This document shows positions 40,450 to 50,254 of a DNA stretch of 64,000 nt, one piece after another; the first letter of the stretch is position 1; every line of letters starts with the position of its first letter. This DNA comes from Marinisporobacter sp. (GTDB taxonomy: Bacteria; Bacillota; Clostridia; Peptostreptococcales; Thermotaleaceae). Under the pieces are notes generated by a model. The model worked only from the letters and a program-made list of their open reading frames with translations, did no database searches and was not told where the DNA came from. The stretch lies in assembly GCA_025210525.1 (NCBI GenBank), contig JAOARP010000026.1:99630-163629 (forward strand). Reading direction: 5' to 3'. A program made the translations under genes and the position numbers.

Positions 40450-41469
40450 ATGAAAATAAAATTTATAAAAAACACACCAATAGAAAATATACCTATCTAT
40501 TATTCAACTAATTATAATACTATTTTTTCTGAAAATGATGATGCTTTATATAAAAATATAGAGATCGACTTTGGACAAGATAAAAAAGTATTTATACCAA
40601 TTTTACTTAAAGAAATAGAAAAAGATGTTTTTGAGTCTTATTCTGCTTATGGTTATAGTGGGTTTTATTCTCAAAATTTAGAAGAAAAAGATTTATTGAA
40701 AGAAAATTTTCATAAATTCAAAGAATTTATGAAAGAGAATAAGATAATTAATATGTTTCTTAGAAATTCACCTTATTTATGTAATGAAAATTTTATTGAT
40801 GATAACTATAATTTTTTCAATAGAAAAACTTACTCAATAAGACTACAGAAATACGAAGATATAGACGATTTTGCTAGGCAAATAAAACAAAAAGTAAGAT
40901 GGTCTATAAACTATGCAAGAAGAAATCATATAAAGATATACTTTAAAAAGTATAAGGAATTAAATGAATCAGAATTAAAAAGATTTTATGATGTATATGT
41001 ACTTACAATGAATCATAGAGATGCAGACGAATATTATCAATTTAGTTATGACTTTTTTAAAAAACATTTTGATCAATTGAAAGATTATTGTGAACTAGCT
41101 CTAGCTACTAATGATAAGAATGAAATAATAGCAGGAGCAATGTTTTTACTAGATAATTGTGATATGGTACATTATCATTTTAGTGCACTTAATAGAGAAT
41201 TTTCAAAATATCAAGTAATGGAATTGCTTCTAGGAGAAGCAATTGTTAGGTATTCTAAAATGAATAAGAAAAATTTCCACTTAGGAGGAGGACTTTCACT
41301 AGATGAAAGTGATGGATTAAGTAGATTTAAAAAGAAGTTTAGTACAGAAATAAACAACTATTATATTTCTAAAATAATATTTGACCATAAAAAGTATACG
41401 GAAATAAGAGAGAAATATGGAATTTCAAATAATAAAATGTTTCTTATTAAAGATGCTATTAAATTATAG
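40450..41469 (+). CDS. FemAB/GNAT-like N-acyltransferase
   Basis: The product has 339 residues from the ATG at 40450, after CGAGGAG; the TTG at 40420 precedes that site. The C-terminal half has KVRWSINYARRNHIKIYF, DEYYQFSYDFFKKHF and HYHFSALNREFSKYQVMELLLGEAI, typical of the FemAB-like acetyltransferase fold that transfers acyl or aminoacyl groups. It occupies the place where the LegH N-acetyltransferase would be expected between legC and legI. It could therefore acylate the 4-amino sugar or decorate the final sugar. Specificity is unknown. Confidence 0.7.
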   Translation: MKIKFIKNTPIENIPIYYSTNYNTIFSENDDALYKNIEIDFGQDKKVFIPILLKEIEKDVFESYSAYGYSGFYSQNLEEKDLLKENFHKFKEFMKENKIINMFLRNSPYLCNENFIDDNYNFFNRKTYSIRLQKYEDIDDFARQIKQKVRWSINYARRNHIKIYFKKYKELNESELKRFYDVYVLTMNHRDADEYYQFSYDFFKKHFDQLKDYCELALATNDKNEIIAGAMFLLDNCDMVHYHFSALNREFSKYQVMELLLGEAIVRYSKMNKKNFHLGGGLSLDESDGLSRFKKKFSTEINNYYISKIIFDHKKYTEIREKYGISNNKMFLIKDAIKL

Positions 41470-41482
41470 AGAGTGTGATTAA

Positions 41483-42535
41483 ATGATTGGTGGGGAACAT
41501 TATTATAAAAAAAATATTTTTGATATAGGTAATAATAATTCTTTTTATGGTTACTTAACAAATATATTCAATAAAAATCAAATAAAATTTTTTTCAACTG
41601 GTAGAGATTGTATATTTTCATTGTTTAAAACAATTGAATTGGATACTTTATGGATACCTAACTACTTATGTGAATCTATTTTAAAATCTATAGAAGAGTC
41701 AAAAACTAGAATAAAGTTTTATGAGATTGATTCAAACTTGCGAATTAAGACAGATTTTTTAAATAAAATGGGAAATAATGATTATGTTTTTGTAATAAAC
41801 TATTTTGGTATTATAGATTATGATTTTTATGAAGAAGCGAAAAAAAATAATATAAAAATAATAAGTGATATTACACATTCCTTTGTCAATATAGATAAAG
41901 TTTCATATGTTTATAAAATTAGTCACTATGTTTTGGGGAGTTTTAGAAAGATTTTAGCCATTTCAGATGGAGCTTTTGTTGCAAGTATTAATCAAGAAAT
42001 GGATATTGAATATTTGGATTGTATAAGAGAGGATTTCGTAACATATAGGACACATGGTTTATTAGATAGGTATTATTGCAAAGAGAATGGCTTTAAGAGT
42101 GATGAAAATTATTATTTATTAAGAAAGGCAGAAAAAATTTTAGATGAAACTTTTCAGTATGGATATAAACAAAGTCACTTATCATATGAAATTTTAAAAA
42201 GAATAAATTTAAAAAAAGAGTTTTTACAAGCAAAAAAAAATTTCATGTACTTTGTAAAAAATATTAGTAATAATAAATATATTAAAACTTTATGCAATAC
42301 AGATTATATTTCACAGTATATTGTTTTAAAATTTAATAATAAAAATAATCGAGATAGATTTAGGAAATTATGTTTTGAAAATGATATATTTCTTCCTGTA
42401 CATTGGGACACATCTTTTTTATATCAAAATCATAGTTTATCGGATTTGTTATTATCAGTACCTTGTGATTCGAGATATGATTTTAATGATATGAATAAAA
42501 TTATTAGGTTAATAGAGGTAATGAAATTTAATTAA
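41483..42535 (+). CDS. Divergent DegT/DnrJ-like PLP-fold protein
   Basis: The 350-residue protein resembles sugar aminotransferases in layout but is far from LegC: STGRDCIFSLFKTI stands at the phosphate loop, ISDITHSF at the pyridine-Asp site, and GSFRKILAISDGAFV at the Schiff-base site, so a lysine and an aspartate are kept in the right places. The middle is AT-rich and the protein rich in Asn, Lys and Ile. It follows the FemAB-like gene by 13 bases, and the two seem to form a pair inserted in the Leg pathway. Activity is uncertain; it may act on an unusual amino sugar. Confidence 0.6.
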   Translation: MIGGEHYYKKNIFDIGNNNSFYGYLTNIFNKNQIKFFSTGRDCIFSLFKTIELDTLWIPNYLCESILKSIEESKTRIKFYEIDSNLRIKTDFLNKMGNNDYVFVINYFGIIDYDFYEEAKKNNIKIISDITHSFVNIDKVSYVYKISHYVLGSFRKILAISDGAFVASINQEMDIEYLDCIREDFVTYRTHGLLDRYYCKENGFKSDENYYLLRKAEKILDETFQYGYKQSHLSYEILKRINLKKEFLQAKKNFMYFVKNISNNKYIKTLCNTDYISQYIVLKFNNKNNRDRFRKLCFENDIFLPVHWDTSFLYQNHSLSDLLLSVPCDSRYDFNDMNKIIRLIEVMKFN

Positions 42536-42561
42536 TAATATCGAATTTTGGAGATGAGATT

Positions 42562-43569
42562 ATGGATAAATGTAATAAAGTTTTGATAATAGCTGAAGCA
42601 GGAGTTAATCATAATGGAGATTTAGCTTTAGCATATAAACTTATAGATAAAGCTATAGAAGCAGGTGTAGATGCTATAAAATTTCAAACTTTTAAATCGG
42701 AAAAAGTTATATCAAAGTTTGCTGAAAAAGCAGATTATCAAAAAGAAAACACAAAAAGTTCAGAGTCGCAATTAGAAATGGTAAAGAAATTAGAAATTTC
42801 ATATACAGATTTTGAAAATCTAAAAAAATATTGTGATGAAAAAGGAATAATGTTTTTATCAACTCCATTTGATCTAGAGAGTATAAATTTTTTAAATAAA
42901 ATGAGATTGAGTATTTTAAAAGTACCTTCAGGAGAAATAACAAATCTACCTTATTTAAGAGAGGTAGGAAAATTAAAAAAGAAAGTTATTTTATCAACTG
43001 GAATGGCAACTTTAGGGGAAATAGAAAATGCTTTAGAAATATTACGAAATAATGGAACTACAGATATAATTGTATTGCATTGTAATACAGAATATCCAAC
43101 ACCTATGGAGGACGTAAACTTAAAAGCTATGAGTACAATTAAAGAAGCGTTTAAAGTTGAAGTTGGGTATTCAGATCATACGACAGGAATAGAGATTCCA
43201 ATTGCAGCAGTAGCTATGGGAGCTAAAGTTATAGAAAAGCATTTTACTCTAGATAAGAATATGGATGGACCGGATCATAAAGCAAGTCTAAATCCAGAAG
43301 AACTAAAAGAAATGGTTAAAGCTATTAGAAATATTGAGAGAGCGTTAGGAAATGGAATTAAATTACCATCAAAATCAGAATACAAGAATAAAAAAATTGC
43401 AAGAAAAAGTATAGTTGCTAATTCTAAAATAAAAAAAGGAGAAATATTTACAGAAAAAAATTTGACAGTTAAAAGACCTGGAAATGGAATATCACCTATG
43501 AGATGGGATGAAATAATTGGAAAAACTGCAAATAAAAATTATACAGAGGATGAGTTGATTCAAATATGA
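42562..43569 (+). CDS. legI: N-acetylneuraminate/legionaminate synthase (NeuB family)
   Basis: The 335-residue enzyme condenses a 6-deoxy-mannosamine derivative with PEP to form the nine-carbon sugar acid. The TIM barrel has IAEAGVNHNGDLALAYKLID and AIKFQTFKSEKV; HCNTEYPTPMEDVNL and VGYSDHTTG bind substrate; the last 60 residues are the SAF antifreeze-like domain (SIVANSKIKKGEIFTEKNLTVKRPG). It overlaps the LegG-type gene by 4 bases. Given the LegB, LegC and PtmE genes, legionaminate is a better product guess than neuraminate. Confidence 0.9.
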   Translation: MDKCNKVLIIAEAGVNHNGDLALAYKLIDKAIEAGVDAIKFQTFKSEKVISKFAEKADYQKENTKSSESQLEMVKKLEISYTDFENLKKYCDEKGIMFLSTPFDLESINFLNKMRLSILKVPSGEITNLPYLREVGKLKKKVILSTGMATLGEIENALEILRNNGTTDIIVLHCNTEYPTPMEDVNLKAMSTIKEAFKVEVGYSDHTTGIEIPIAAVAMGAKVIEKHFTLDKNMDGPDHKASLNPEELKEMVKAIRNIERALGNGIKLPSKSEYKNKKIARKSIVANSKIKKGEIFTEKNLTVKRPGNGISPMRWDEIIGKTANKNYTEDELIQI

Positions 43570-44729
43570 AAAAAGTATGTGTTGTTACAGGTACGAGAGC
43601 AGAATATGGTCTCTTAAAACCTTTAATAGAGAAAATAAGTAGTGATAAAGAGTTGCAACTTCAATTGATTGTTACAGGAATGCATTTATCACCAGAATTT
43701 GGATTAACTTATAGAGAAATAGAAAATGATGGATATAGAATAGATGAAAAAATAGAAATACTCTTAAGTTCAGACACTCCTATTGGAATTTGTAAATCTA
43801 TGGGACTTGCCATGATAAGCTTTGCTGAAAGTTATGAAAGATTAAAGCCACATATGATAGTTGTTTTAGGGGATAGATTTGAAATTTTTTCTGCTGTAAG
43901 TGCAGCTATGATTTCTAGAATTCCAATTGCACATATATCTGGTGGGGAAACAACTCAAGGTGCTATAGATGAATCGATTAGGCATTCAATAACCAAAATG
44001 AGTCATCTTCATTTTGTTGCTACAGATGAATATAGAAATAGAGTTATTCAACTTGGAGAAAATCCAAATAGAGTATTTAATTATGGTGATACTGGTGTAG
44101 AAAATATTAAACAGATGAAACTTCTTACAAAAGAAGAACTTGAAAAAAGCATTGGATTTAAACTAGGATCTAAAACCATACTATTAACTTTCCATCCTGT
44201 AACATTAGAATCTCAAACAGCTAAAGAGCAGTTCCAAGCAATTTTAAATGCACTTGATGAGTTTAAAGATTTAAAAATAATATTTACAAAAGCCAATGCA
44301 GATACAGATGGAAGAATAATTAATGAAATGATAGATAATTATGTAGAGAAAAATAAATATAAGGCAATAGCATTTACATCCATGGGACAGTTAAGATATT
44401 TGAGTGCTATGAAGTATGTAGATGCAGTTGTGGGAAATTCATCTAGTGGAATTGTAGAGGCGCCTTCTTTTAAAGTTCCTACAATCAATATAGGAGATAG
44501 ACAAAAAGGAAGAATTCAAGCTAAATCAATAATTAATTGTAAGCCTGTCAAAGAAGATATTGCAGAAAATTTACAAAGAGCATTTTCAAAGGAATTTATA
44601 CAAGAAATAAAAAATATTAAAAATCCATATGAAGAAGGCAATACATCTGATAAGATTATGCAAGAAATAAAAATACAATTGAATAAAGGGATAGATTTAA
44701 AAAAAGAATTCTATGATATAAAGAGGTAG
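43566..44729 (+). CDS. legG: Hydrolysing NDP-sugar 2-epimerase (LegG/NeuC type)
   Basis: The 387-residue GT-B-fold enzyme starts with VVTGTRAEYGLLKPLIEKI and has ISGGETTQGAIDESIRHSITKMSHLHF and VVGNSSSGIVEAPSFKVPTINIGDRQ, the signature of the hydrolysing branch that releases free sugar from its nucleotide. In the legionaminic route it gives 2,4-diacetamido-2,4,6-trideoxymannose, the substrate of LegI. The non-hydrolysing relative at 255 belongs to a different branch. Overlap with legI on one side and a 9-base gap to the CMP-transferase on the other indicate one operon. Confidence 0.9.
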   Translation: MKKVCVVTGTRAEYGLLKPLIEKISSDKELQLQLIVTGMHLSPEFGLTYREIENDGYRIDEKIEILLSSDTPIGICKSMGLAMISFAESYERLKPHMIVVLGDRFEIFSAVSAAMISRIPIAHISGGETTQGAIDESIRHSITKMSHLHFVATDEYRNRVIQLGENPNRVFNYGDTGVENIKQMKLLTKEELEKSIGFKLGSKTILLTFHPVTLESQTAKEQFQAILNALDEFKDLKIIFTKANADTDGRIINEMIDNYVEKNKYKAIAFTSMGQLRYLSAMKYVDAVVGNSSSGIVEAPSFKVPTINIGDRQKGRIQAKSIINCKPVKEDIAENLQRAFSKEFIQEIKNIKNPYEEGNTSDKIMQEIKIQLNKGIDLKKEFYDIKR

Positions 44730-44737
44730 ATAAATAT

Positions 44738-45439
44738 ATGTATAATAACAAAAAGTTTTTAGCCATTATACCAGCTAGAAGTGGATCGAAAGGACTAAAA
44801 GATAAAAATATAAAAGAATTAAATAGAAAACCTATGATAGCTTATTCTATAGAAGCAGCATTAAAAAGTAAAGTGTTTGATTATATTATCGTTTCTACTG
44901 ATTCGAAAAAATATGCTGAAATATCTCAAGAGTATGGTGCAAATGTTCCTTTTTTAAGACCAGATAATTTGTCTAACGATGAAGCAAGTAGCATAGATGT
45001 AATAGAACATACGATATTAGAATTAGAAAAAAGAGGACAAATCTTTGACTATTTTATGCTTTTACAGCCTACTTCACCTTTAAGAACAAAAGAGGATATA
45101 TTAGAATCTATAAAGTTAGTATTTGAGAAAAAGGCTAATTCCATAGTAAGTGTATGTGAAACAGAACATTCTCCGTTATGGTGTAATATATTAGATGAGA
45201 AATTGAATTTAGATAATTTTTTAAATAAAGATTTAGTTGGCAGAAGACAAGCATTACCCACTTATTATAGATTAAATGGTGCAATTTATTTATCTAAAAT
45301 AGATTATTTTATAAAATGTAGAGATTTCTATAAAGAAAAGAGTTATGCATATATAATGGATAAAAAGAATTCGATAGATATAGATGATATAATAGACTTT
45401 AAAATTGCTAAAGCTTTATTAAATGATAAGGATAAATAG
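44738..45439 (+). CDS. legF: CMP-nonulosonate cytidylyltransferase (LegF/NeuA type)
   Basis: The 233-residue protein activates the nine-carbon acid with CTP. IPARSGSKGLKDKNIKEL is the CTP-binding signature; LLQPTSPLRTKEDI and RRQALPTYYRLNGAIY bind the sugar. Length matches enzymes without a C-terminal esterase domain. It completes a full CMP-legionaminate pathway apart from a recognisable acetyltransferase. It is the last intact gene before a stretch of decayed transposable elements. Confidence 0.9.
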   Translation: MYNNKKFLAIIPARSGSKGLKDKNIKELNRKPMIAYSIEAALKSKVFDYIIVSTDSKKYAEISQEYGANVPFLRPDNLSNDEASSIDVIEHTILELEKRGQIFDYFMLLQPTSPLRTKEDILESIKLVFEKKANSIVSVCETEHSPLWCNILDEKLNLDNFLNKDLVGRRQALPTYYRLNGAIYLSKIDYFIKCRDFYKEKSYAYIMDKKNSIDIDDIIDFKIAKALLNDKDK

Positions 45440-45841
45440 GCAAGATTAATTTGCATAACAGAAATTATTGTGCTTTTTAGTTTCTAATTTTAACTTTAAA
45501 TTGTTTTTATACACCACTTTACAAGTAAATTAAGCTATATGTTTCCCATAAAGAAAAGATTCAATAGCTTTAGCAACACCAGAATAAATTTTAGTACTTT
45601 TGAGTGAATTTGCGAAACCCTCGAAAATTAATTCATAGGTTAAAGTATTGGAAATAGTGCGTTTTATTTTTTGAGGACTTTCAAATTGATATTTTGAAAA
45701 ATTTTTATAAACAAAAGGTAAGGCATATTAAAATAAATAACAAGTCAATTTTATAAATAAATATAGAAAAATCCTTTTCAAATATGTTTTAATGTTAATT
45801 GCGACAAAAACATATAAAACAAAAGAACAGGATATGATTAT
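45440..45841. other. Gene-free stretch with an unrecognised minus-strand reading-frame remnant
   Basis: About 400 bases of AT-rich sequence. On the minus strand a 66-codon open stretch ends at a stop at 45530-45532 (residues such as YELIFEGFANSLKSTKIYSG and AIESFLYGKHIA). It has no start codon with a ribosome site and I do not recognise it, so it is likely a remnant of a lost gene or mobile element. I see no terminator after the LegF-type gene. Confidence 0.4.
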
Positions 45842-47041
45842 ATGATAAATGAGTTCTTTAGAAAATACAAATATATAATACTAGAATTAATAAATAAACT
45901 AAAAGGTTCAGACAAAAGAAATAGGAAAAGGTGGTCAATCTATTGTATCATCTGAGTTTAAGGTAAGTAGAGATACTATACGAAAAGGTAGGTGTGAGCT
46001 TGAAAATGGATTAGAAATCATTGATGCTCATAATGCAAAGGGTCGTAAAAAATAGAAGAAAAGATGCCTAAATTAATAGAAGATATAAAGGATATTGTTG
46101 ATTCCCAAAGTCAAACTGACCCTAATTTTAAAACAACTAGACTTTTTACACGATTAACCGTAAAAGAAATTAGAAACCAGCTTATATCTCAAAAAAAATA
46201 TACAGATGACGAACTTCCTAGCAATCAAACGCTAAACAATAAAGTGAATCATCTAGGGTACACTCTTAAAAAGGTTCAGAAAGTTAAACCTATAAAAAAG
46301 ATACCTGAAACAGATAAAATATTTGAAAATATAAAAGAAGTTCGTCAGAACTATGCTGAAAAAGAAAACACTGTCATAATTTCTATTGACGCTAAGGATA
46401 AAGTTAAAATCGGCGATTTTTCAAGAGGTGGAAAAAGTAGAGCTCATGCGAACGTATTTGATCATGATTTTTCATCTAATTACGTAACACCTTTTGGAAT
46501 ATTGGATTTGAATAATGATAATGTATCTATAACATTATCATAATCAAAGGTAACAGCAGATTTTATAGCTGATACAATCGAAGATTATTGGATCAATAAT
46601 TACTTAGGCCTAAAGGATACGCTAGCAATACATTCTGATAATGGACCAGAAAATAATAGTCGAAGAACACAGTTTATAAAAAGGCTTCTAGAATTTTCAG
46701 CTAAATATAATGTAAAGCTAATACTAGCATATTATCCTCCCTATCACAGCAAATATAACCCTATTGAAAGAGTATGGGGACGTTTAGAGCAACATTGGAA
46801 TGGAGATATACTTGATACAAAAGAAACTGTTTTAAAATTTACACAAAGTATGAAATGGAAAGGAAAAAATCCTTGTGTAAATATTACAGACAAAATATAT
46901 AAAACAGGAATAAAAGTTAAAAAAGAAATAATGAAGATATATGAAAACATGCTAGAAAGATCAACACATATTGGAAAATGGCTTGTTACAATAAATCCAG
47001 AAAACTGTAAGGATGTTTTAAATATGGAATTAAAAGTATAG
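45842..47041 (+). pseudogene. Decayed ISAzo13-family transposase
   Basis: Joined across damage, the sequence encodes an ISAzo13-type DDE transposase. Recognisable pieces are GGQSIVSSEFKVSRDTIRKG (HTH), SIDAKDKVKIGDFSRGGKSR with the first Asp, HSDNGPENNSRRTQF with the second Asp, and YYPPYHSKYNPIERVWG with the final Glu. At least three lesions are present: a frame change near 45910, a one-base loss in an A run at 46047-46052, and an in-frame TAA at 46541. The catalytic residues are intact, so decay is fairly recent. I could not define terminal inverted repeats. Confidence 0.82.
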
Positions 47042-47188
47042 GTAATTATCTTTGGGGTAAGGGGAAAATATGTTCTTTTTGAGGTGGATTTCAAATTTAA
47101 CATCCATTTAAGTATAATTTTTACAAATATAACTTTACAAAAGAATACTATAAAATTGAATATTTGAATTATTTGTAGATTGACTGAT

Positions 47189-48347
47189 TTATTTTTTTAA
47201 TATGCCTAATACAGAAATAAATGTGAATGTAATTGCTAATAAATTCACATATCTTTCGATAGCAACTTTGTTGCGTACCATATAATTACTAAATGGCCAG
47301 AAAAATTTGTGTTGATAAAAGATCACTTCAATATGCCAACGCAAACTATATGCACATAATGGTAGTGGATCATATTCTGTCTGATCAGATTTTACATTTT
47401 GTACAGTGTGATGCTTAAATATTTGCATCTCATTGGGATTGATTCTACAGATAAAGGCTCTTACTTTTGAAATCGCTTCTTTATTTTTTGTTGAGGCTGT
47501 CATATAAATTGGTTTCTTGAAGAGATTAGTCGCTAATTTTTTTGTAGCAATATGATATTTACCTGCATCTGTAAATGTGAATTTTTTAATATTTAATTTA
47601 TCACCTTTGATTCTAGGTCTACCCCTTCTTCCAGTCTGGGCAGGAGGTAAGTTATATATTGCTGTATCCCAGCGTACCGCACCAATAAGATCCAAGTTAT
47701 CATATTCTTCTATGGTTTCTAAAGCAATACCTTTTGTATACCAGCTGTCACATAAAAGAATTACCTGATAATTGCTTAGATAAGGCATCACAGTTTTTAT
47801 TAGGCTAGATGCAATATTGAGTTTATTGGCTTGCTTATCATAAAGTTTATATCCAATAGGAAGACTTAAATACTTGATAGTATCATTGAATTTCAATGGA
47901 ATATTTACTACCAAAGAAACAAAGCAATGTCCGTGAATATAACGGTTTTTCTTATCTTTTGCAGCGTGGTCAAATAACTTACCACAGCAATCAAATTTAT
48001 TACCAAACTTTGGTTGCAAAGTATCATCGATAGATAAGAAAATTGTATTCATTTTTAAACTTTCTGGTATAAGGTTTAATAGAAACCGCACAGTAGTATT
48101 CATGATGTCATTCATTGAAAAATCTAAAAATGATAAAAAATAATACAAAAAATTCAATGAAACATTAGAATATTTGCAAATAAAGTAATCATATACAAAT
48201 TTAATAGAACGAATTTCTTCAAGACAAACAATACTTGAGACTAACTAAATGAAAATTTCAAAACTTCTTTTGTGAAATATATTTCGATATTGAAAAAAAA
48301 TATGTTCGTAAGGTTTGTTTTGTTGATTTATTGGAAATACTAATCAT
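47189..48347 (-). pseudogene. Decayed IS4-superfamily-like DDE transposase
   Basis: A 322-codon frame ending at 47189 encodes the catalytic core: FLSIDDTLQPKFGNKFD, VILLCDSWYTKG and SLRWHIEVIFYQHKFF carry the D, D and E. Its first codon is only a TTG without a site. Reading back, the real start is an ATG at 48347 with an AGGAGG site, whose frame is broken by a stop and a shift near 48250. The gene is thus interrupted in its N-terminal region. The C-terminus also ends abruptly compared with the roughly 400 or more residues I would expect. Together with the ISAzo13 remnant it marks an insertion hot spot. Confidence 0.72.
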
Positions 48348-48822
48348 AGCAGATGCCTCCTAGGGGTTTGGTTCTTGTAAAATTAGTATTCTTAGGATTA
48401 AGGTGTCTGATTTTGTTATTTTATGGAAAAATAAAATTGATTACTTGTAAAGTGCTGTTTTTATAAATAAGGTGATTAAAAAAAATATACTATAAATGCA
48501 TGAATTAAAATTGTTAGCAAATACCATAAGAATACAATAGGAGTGGAGATCTTTTCGGAATAATTACAAATTTTCAATGGATTATAGGTATTGAAAATGT
48601 ATTTATAAAGACAATTGACTATGCAGATTTTAAGTTGATATTTCTTTGTGAGGCAATATGAAGAAATTTATGATTGTGTAAAAAACCCGGAGTAAATTTA
48701 TTTTTGATGTGATAAGATAGTATCTGTAATATAAAAAATATGTTTTATAAAATGGCATATAGAGATAGGTATATATATTATAAAAAGTATGAGGTTGATA
48801 TAATTAGAAAGGCACATAAATT
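48348..48822. other. Gene-free stretch between the transposase remnant and the flippase
   Basis: About 475 AT-rich bases without an open frame that I can support. It contains the ribosome site of the decayed transposase at its left edge and a candidate promoter near the right end. The rest may be leftover DNA from earlier insertions. Confidence 0.5.
48704..48732 (+). promoter_or_regulatory. Candidate promoter for the flippase operon
   Basis: TTGATG (48704-48709), 17 bases, TAATAT (48727-48732), 91 bases before the flippase ATG. Confidence 0.4.
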
Positions 48823-50250
48823 ATGGAATATGTAAGAAAAAAATTAGAAAAAATAAATTCTATTGAATTATTTAAGCATGGGAAGTTCTATTTGATAGGG
48901 AATATATTATCAAAAGGATTATTATTTTTGACAATGCCAATATATATAAGAATATTACCTTCACCAAGTGATTATGGATTATTAAATATTTATAGTTCGG
49001 TAATAAATATACTGGTGGTAATATGTGGATTGAATGTACAGGCTGCTTTATTAAGATATTATCATGAGAAAGATGGTCAGTTTAGTTGCTTTTGCAGTAG
49101 CGTAATAAAAATTTTGCTTATTTTTGATGGTTTAATTTTTTTTATACTAAGTAGATATAAGGATGTGTTTTCAACATACTTAAATATAGACTCCAATATT
49201 TTGATGGTAATTGCAATAGTAGCCATATTACAAATATATATAAATATGTATTTTGTCTATTTGCAGGCAAGCAAACAAAGTAATAGTTTCTTAAAATTAT
49301 CCGTAGTATCTAACTTGTGTATAATAATATTATCAATAGCAATAATGGTATTTTTAAAAGAAAAAAAATATCTAGGGGAAATATATTCAAAAAGTTTAAT
49401 TAACTTTATAATCATACTTTTTTTATTTGTTAAATTTATAAAGATTTATAAAAACAATAAATTAAATGTTAACCATATAAAATATGTATTATTATATAGT
49501 GTTCCACTAATACCACACTCTTTGTCTAACTATTTATTAACTCATGCAGATAAGATATTAATAAATAAGTATGTGGGAAGTTATGAGACAGGAATATATT
49601 CATTAGCTTATAATATAGGAATGATAATGAATGTAATAGTTATATCATTAAATAACGCATGGGTTCCAATATTTTTTGAGAAATTAAACGAAAAAAAATA
49701 TTCTAAGATAGAGCTACTAGCAAAGAAATATACAAGTTTTATATTTATAGCTGCATCTTTTTTGATTATATTTTCAAAAGAGTTAATAGGTTTTATAGCT
49801 AAAAGGGATTACTATGAAGGGGTACATATGATCCCTGTAGTTATAATAAGTTATGTATTTGTGTTTTTATATACGATATATACAAATTATGCGTTTTACT
49901 ATAAGAAAACGATCTTAATATCCATCAATACTATTATTGCAGGGATTATAAATATAGTATTAAATTGTATTTTAATACCAAAATTGGGGTATATTGCAGC
50001 TGCATATACTACACTATTTTCTTATATAATATTGTTTATACTACATTATTTGAATTCTAAATATTTAATAAAAGCTAGAATGATAAGCGTTAAAATTTTT
50101 ATGAAACCAATGATAGGGACGGTTTTTATAATATTAGTTTCTTATTTTATAAATAGATATATAACAAATTACTTAGTAGGTGTATTCTTTAAATTATTTA
50201 TTATAATAGTAATGGTAAGTATTAGCTTGAAAATGAATAGAAAAGGATGA
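48823..50250 (+). CDS. Wzx-type lipid-linked oligosaccharide flippase
   Basis: The 475-residue membrane protein has 12 to 14 hydrophobic helices and the polysaccharide-export opening YLIGNILSKGLLFLTMPIYIRILPSPSDYGLLN, seen in pieces. Basic residues lie on the cytoplasmic loops, and HADKILINKYVGSYETGIYSLAYN is a typical central motif. It would flip the undecaprenyl-linked repeat unit across the membrane. The gene is very AT-rich like the next four, which differs from the Leg genes and suggests separate origins. The following glycosyltransferase starts 4 bases later. Confidence 0.88.
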   Translation: MEYVRKKLEKINSIELFKHGKFYLIGNILSKGLLFLTMPIYIRILPSPSDYGLLNIYSSVINILVVICGLNVQAALLRYYHEKDGQFSCFCSSVIKILLIFDGLIFFILSRYKDVFSTYLNIDSNILMVIAIVAILQIYINMYFVYLQASKQSNSFLKLSVVSNLCIIILSIAIMVFLKEKKYLGEIYSKSLINFIIILFLFVKFIKIYKNNKLNVNHIKYVLLYSVPLIPHSLSNYLLTHADKILINKYVGSYETGIYSLAYNIGMIMNVIVISLNNAWVPIFFEKLNEKKYSKIELLAKKYTSFIFIAASFLIIFSKELIGFIAKRDYYEGVHMIPVVIISYVFVFLYTIYTNYAFYYKKTILISINTIIAGIINIVLNCILIPKLGYIAAAYTTLFSYIILFILHYLNSKYLIKARMISVKIFMKPMIGTVFIILVSYFINRYITNYLVGVFFKLFIIIVMVSISLKMNRKG

Positions 50251-50254
50251 AACC

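Noticed and set aside
45530..45729. Minus-strand open stretch of 66 codons
   Set aside because: It has no usable start codon or ribosome site, and I cannot place it in a family. It is described only as a possible remnant.
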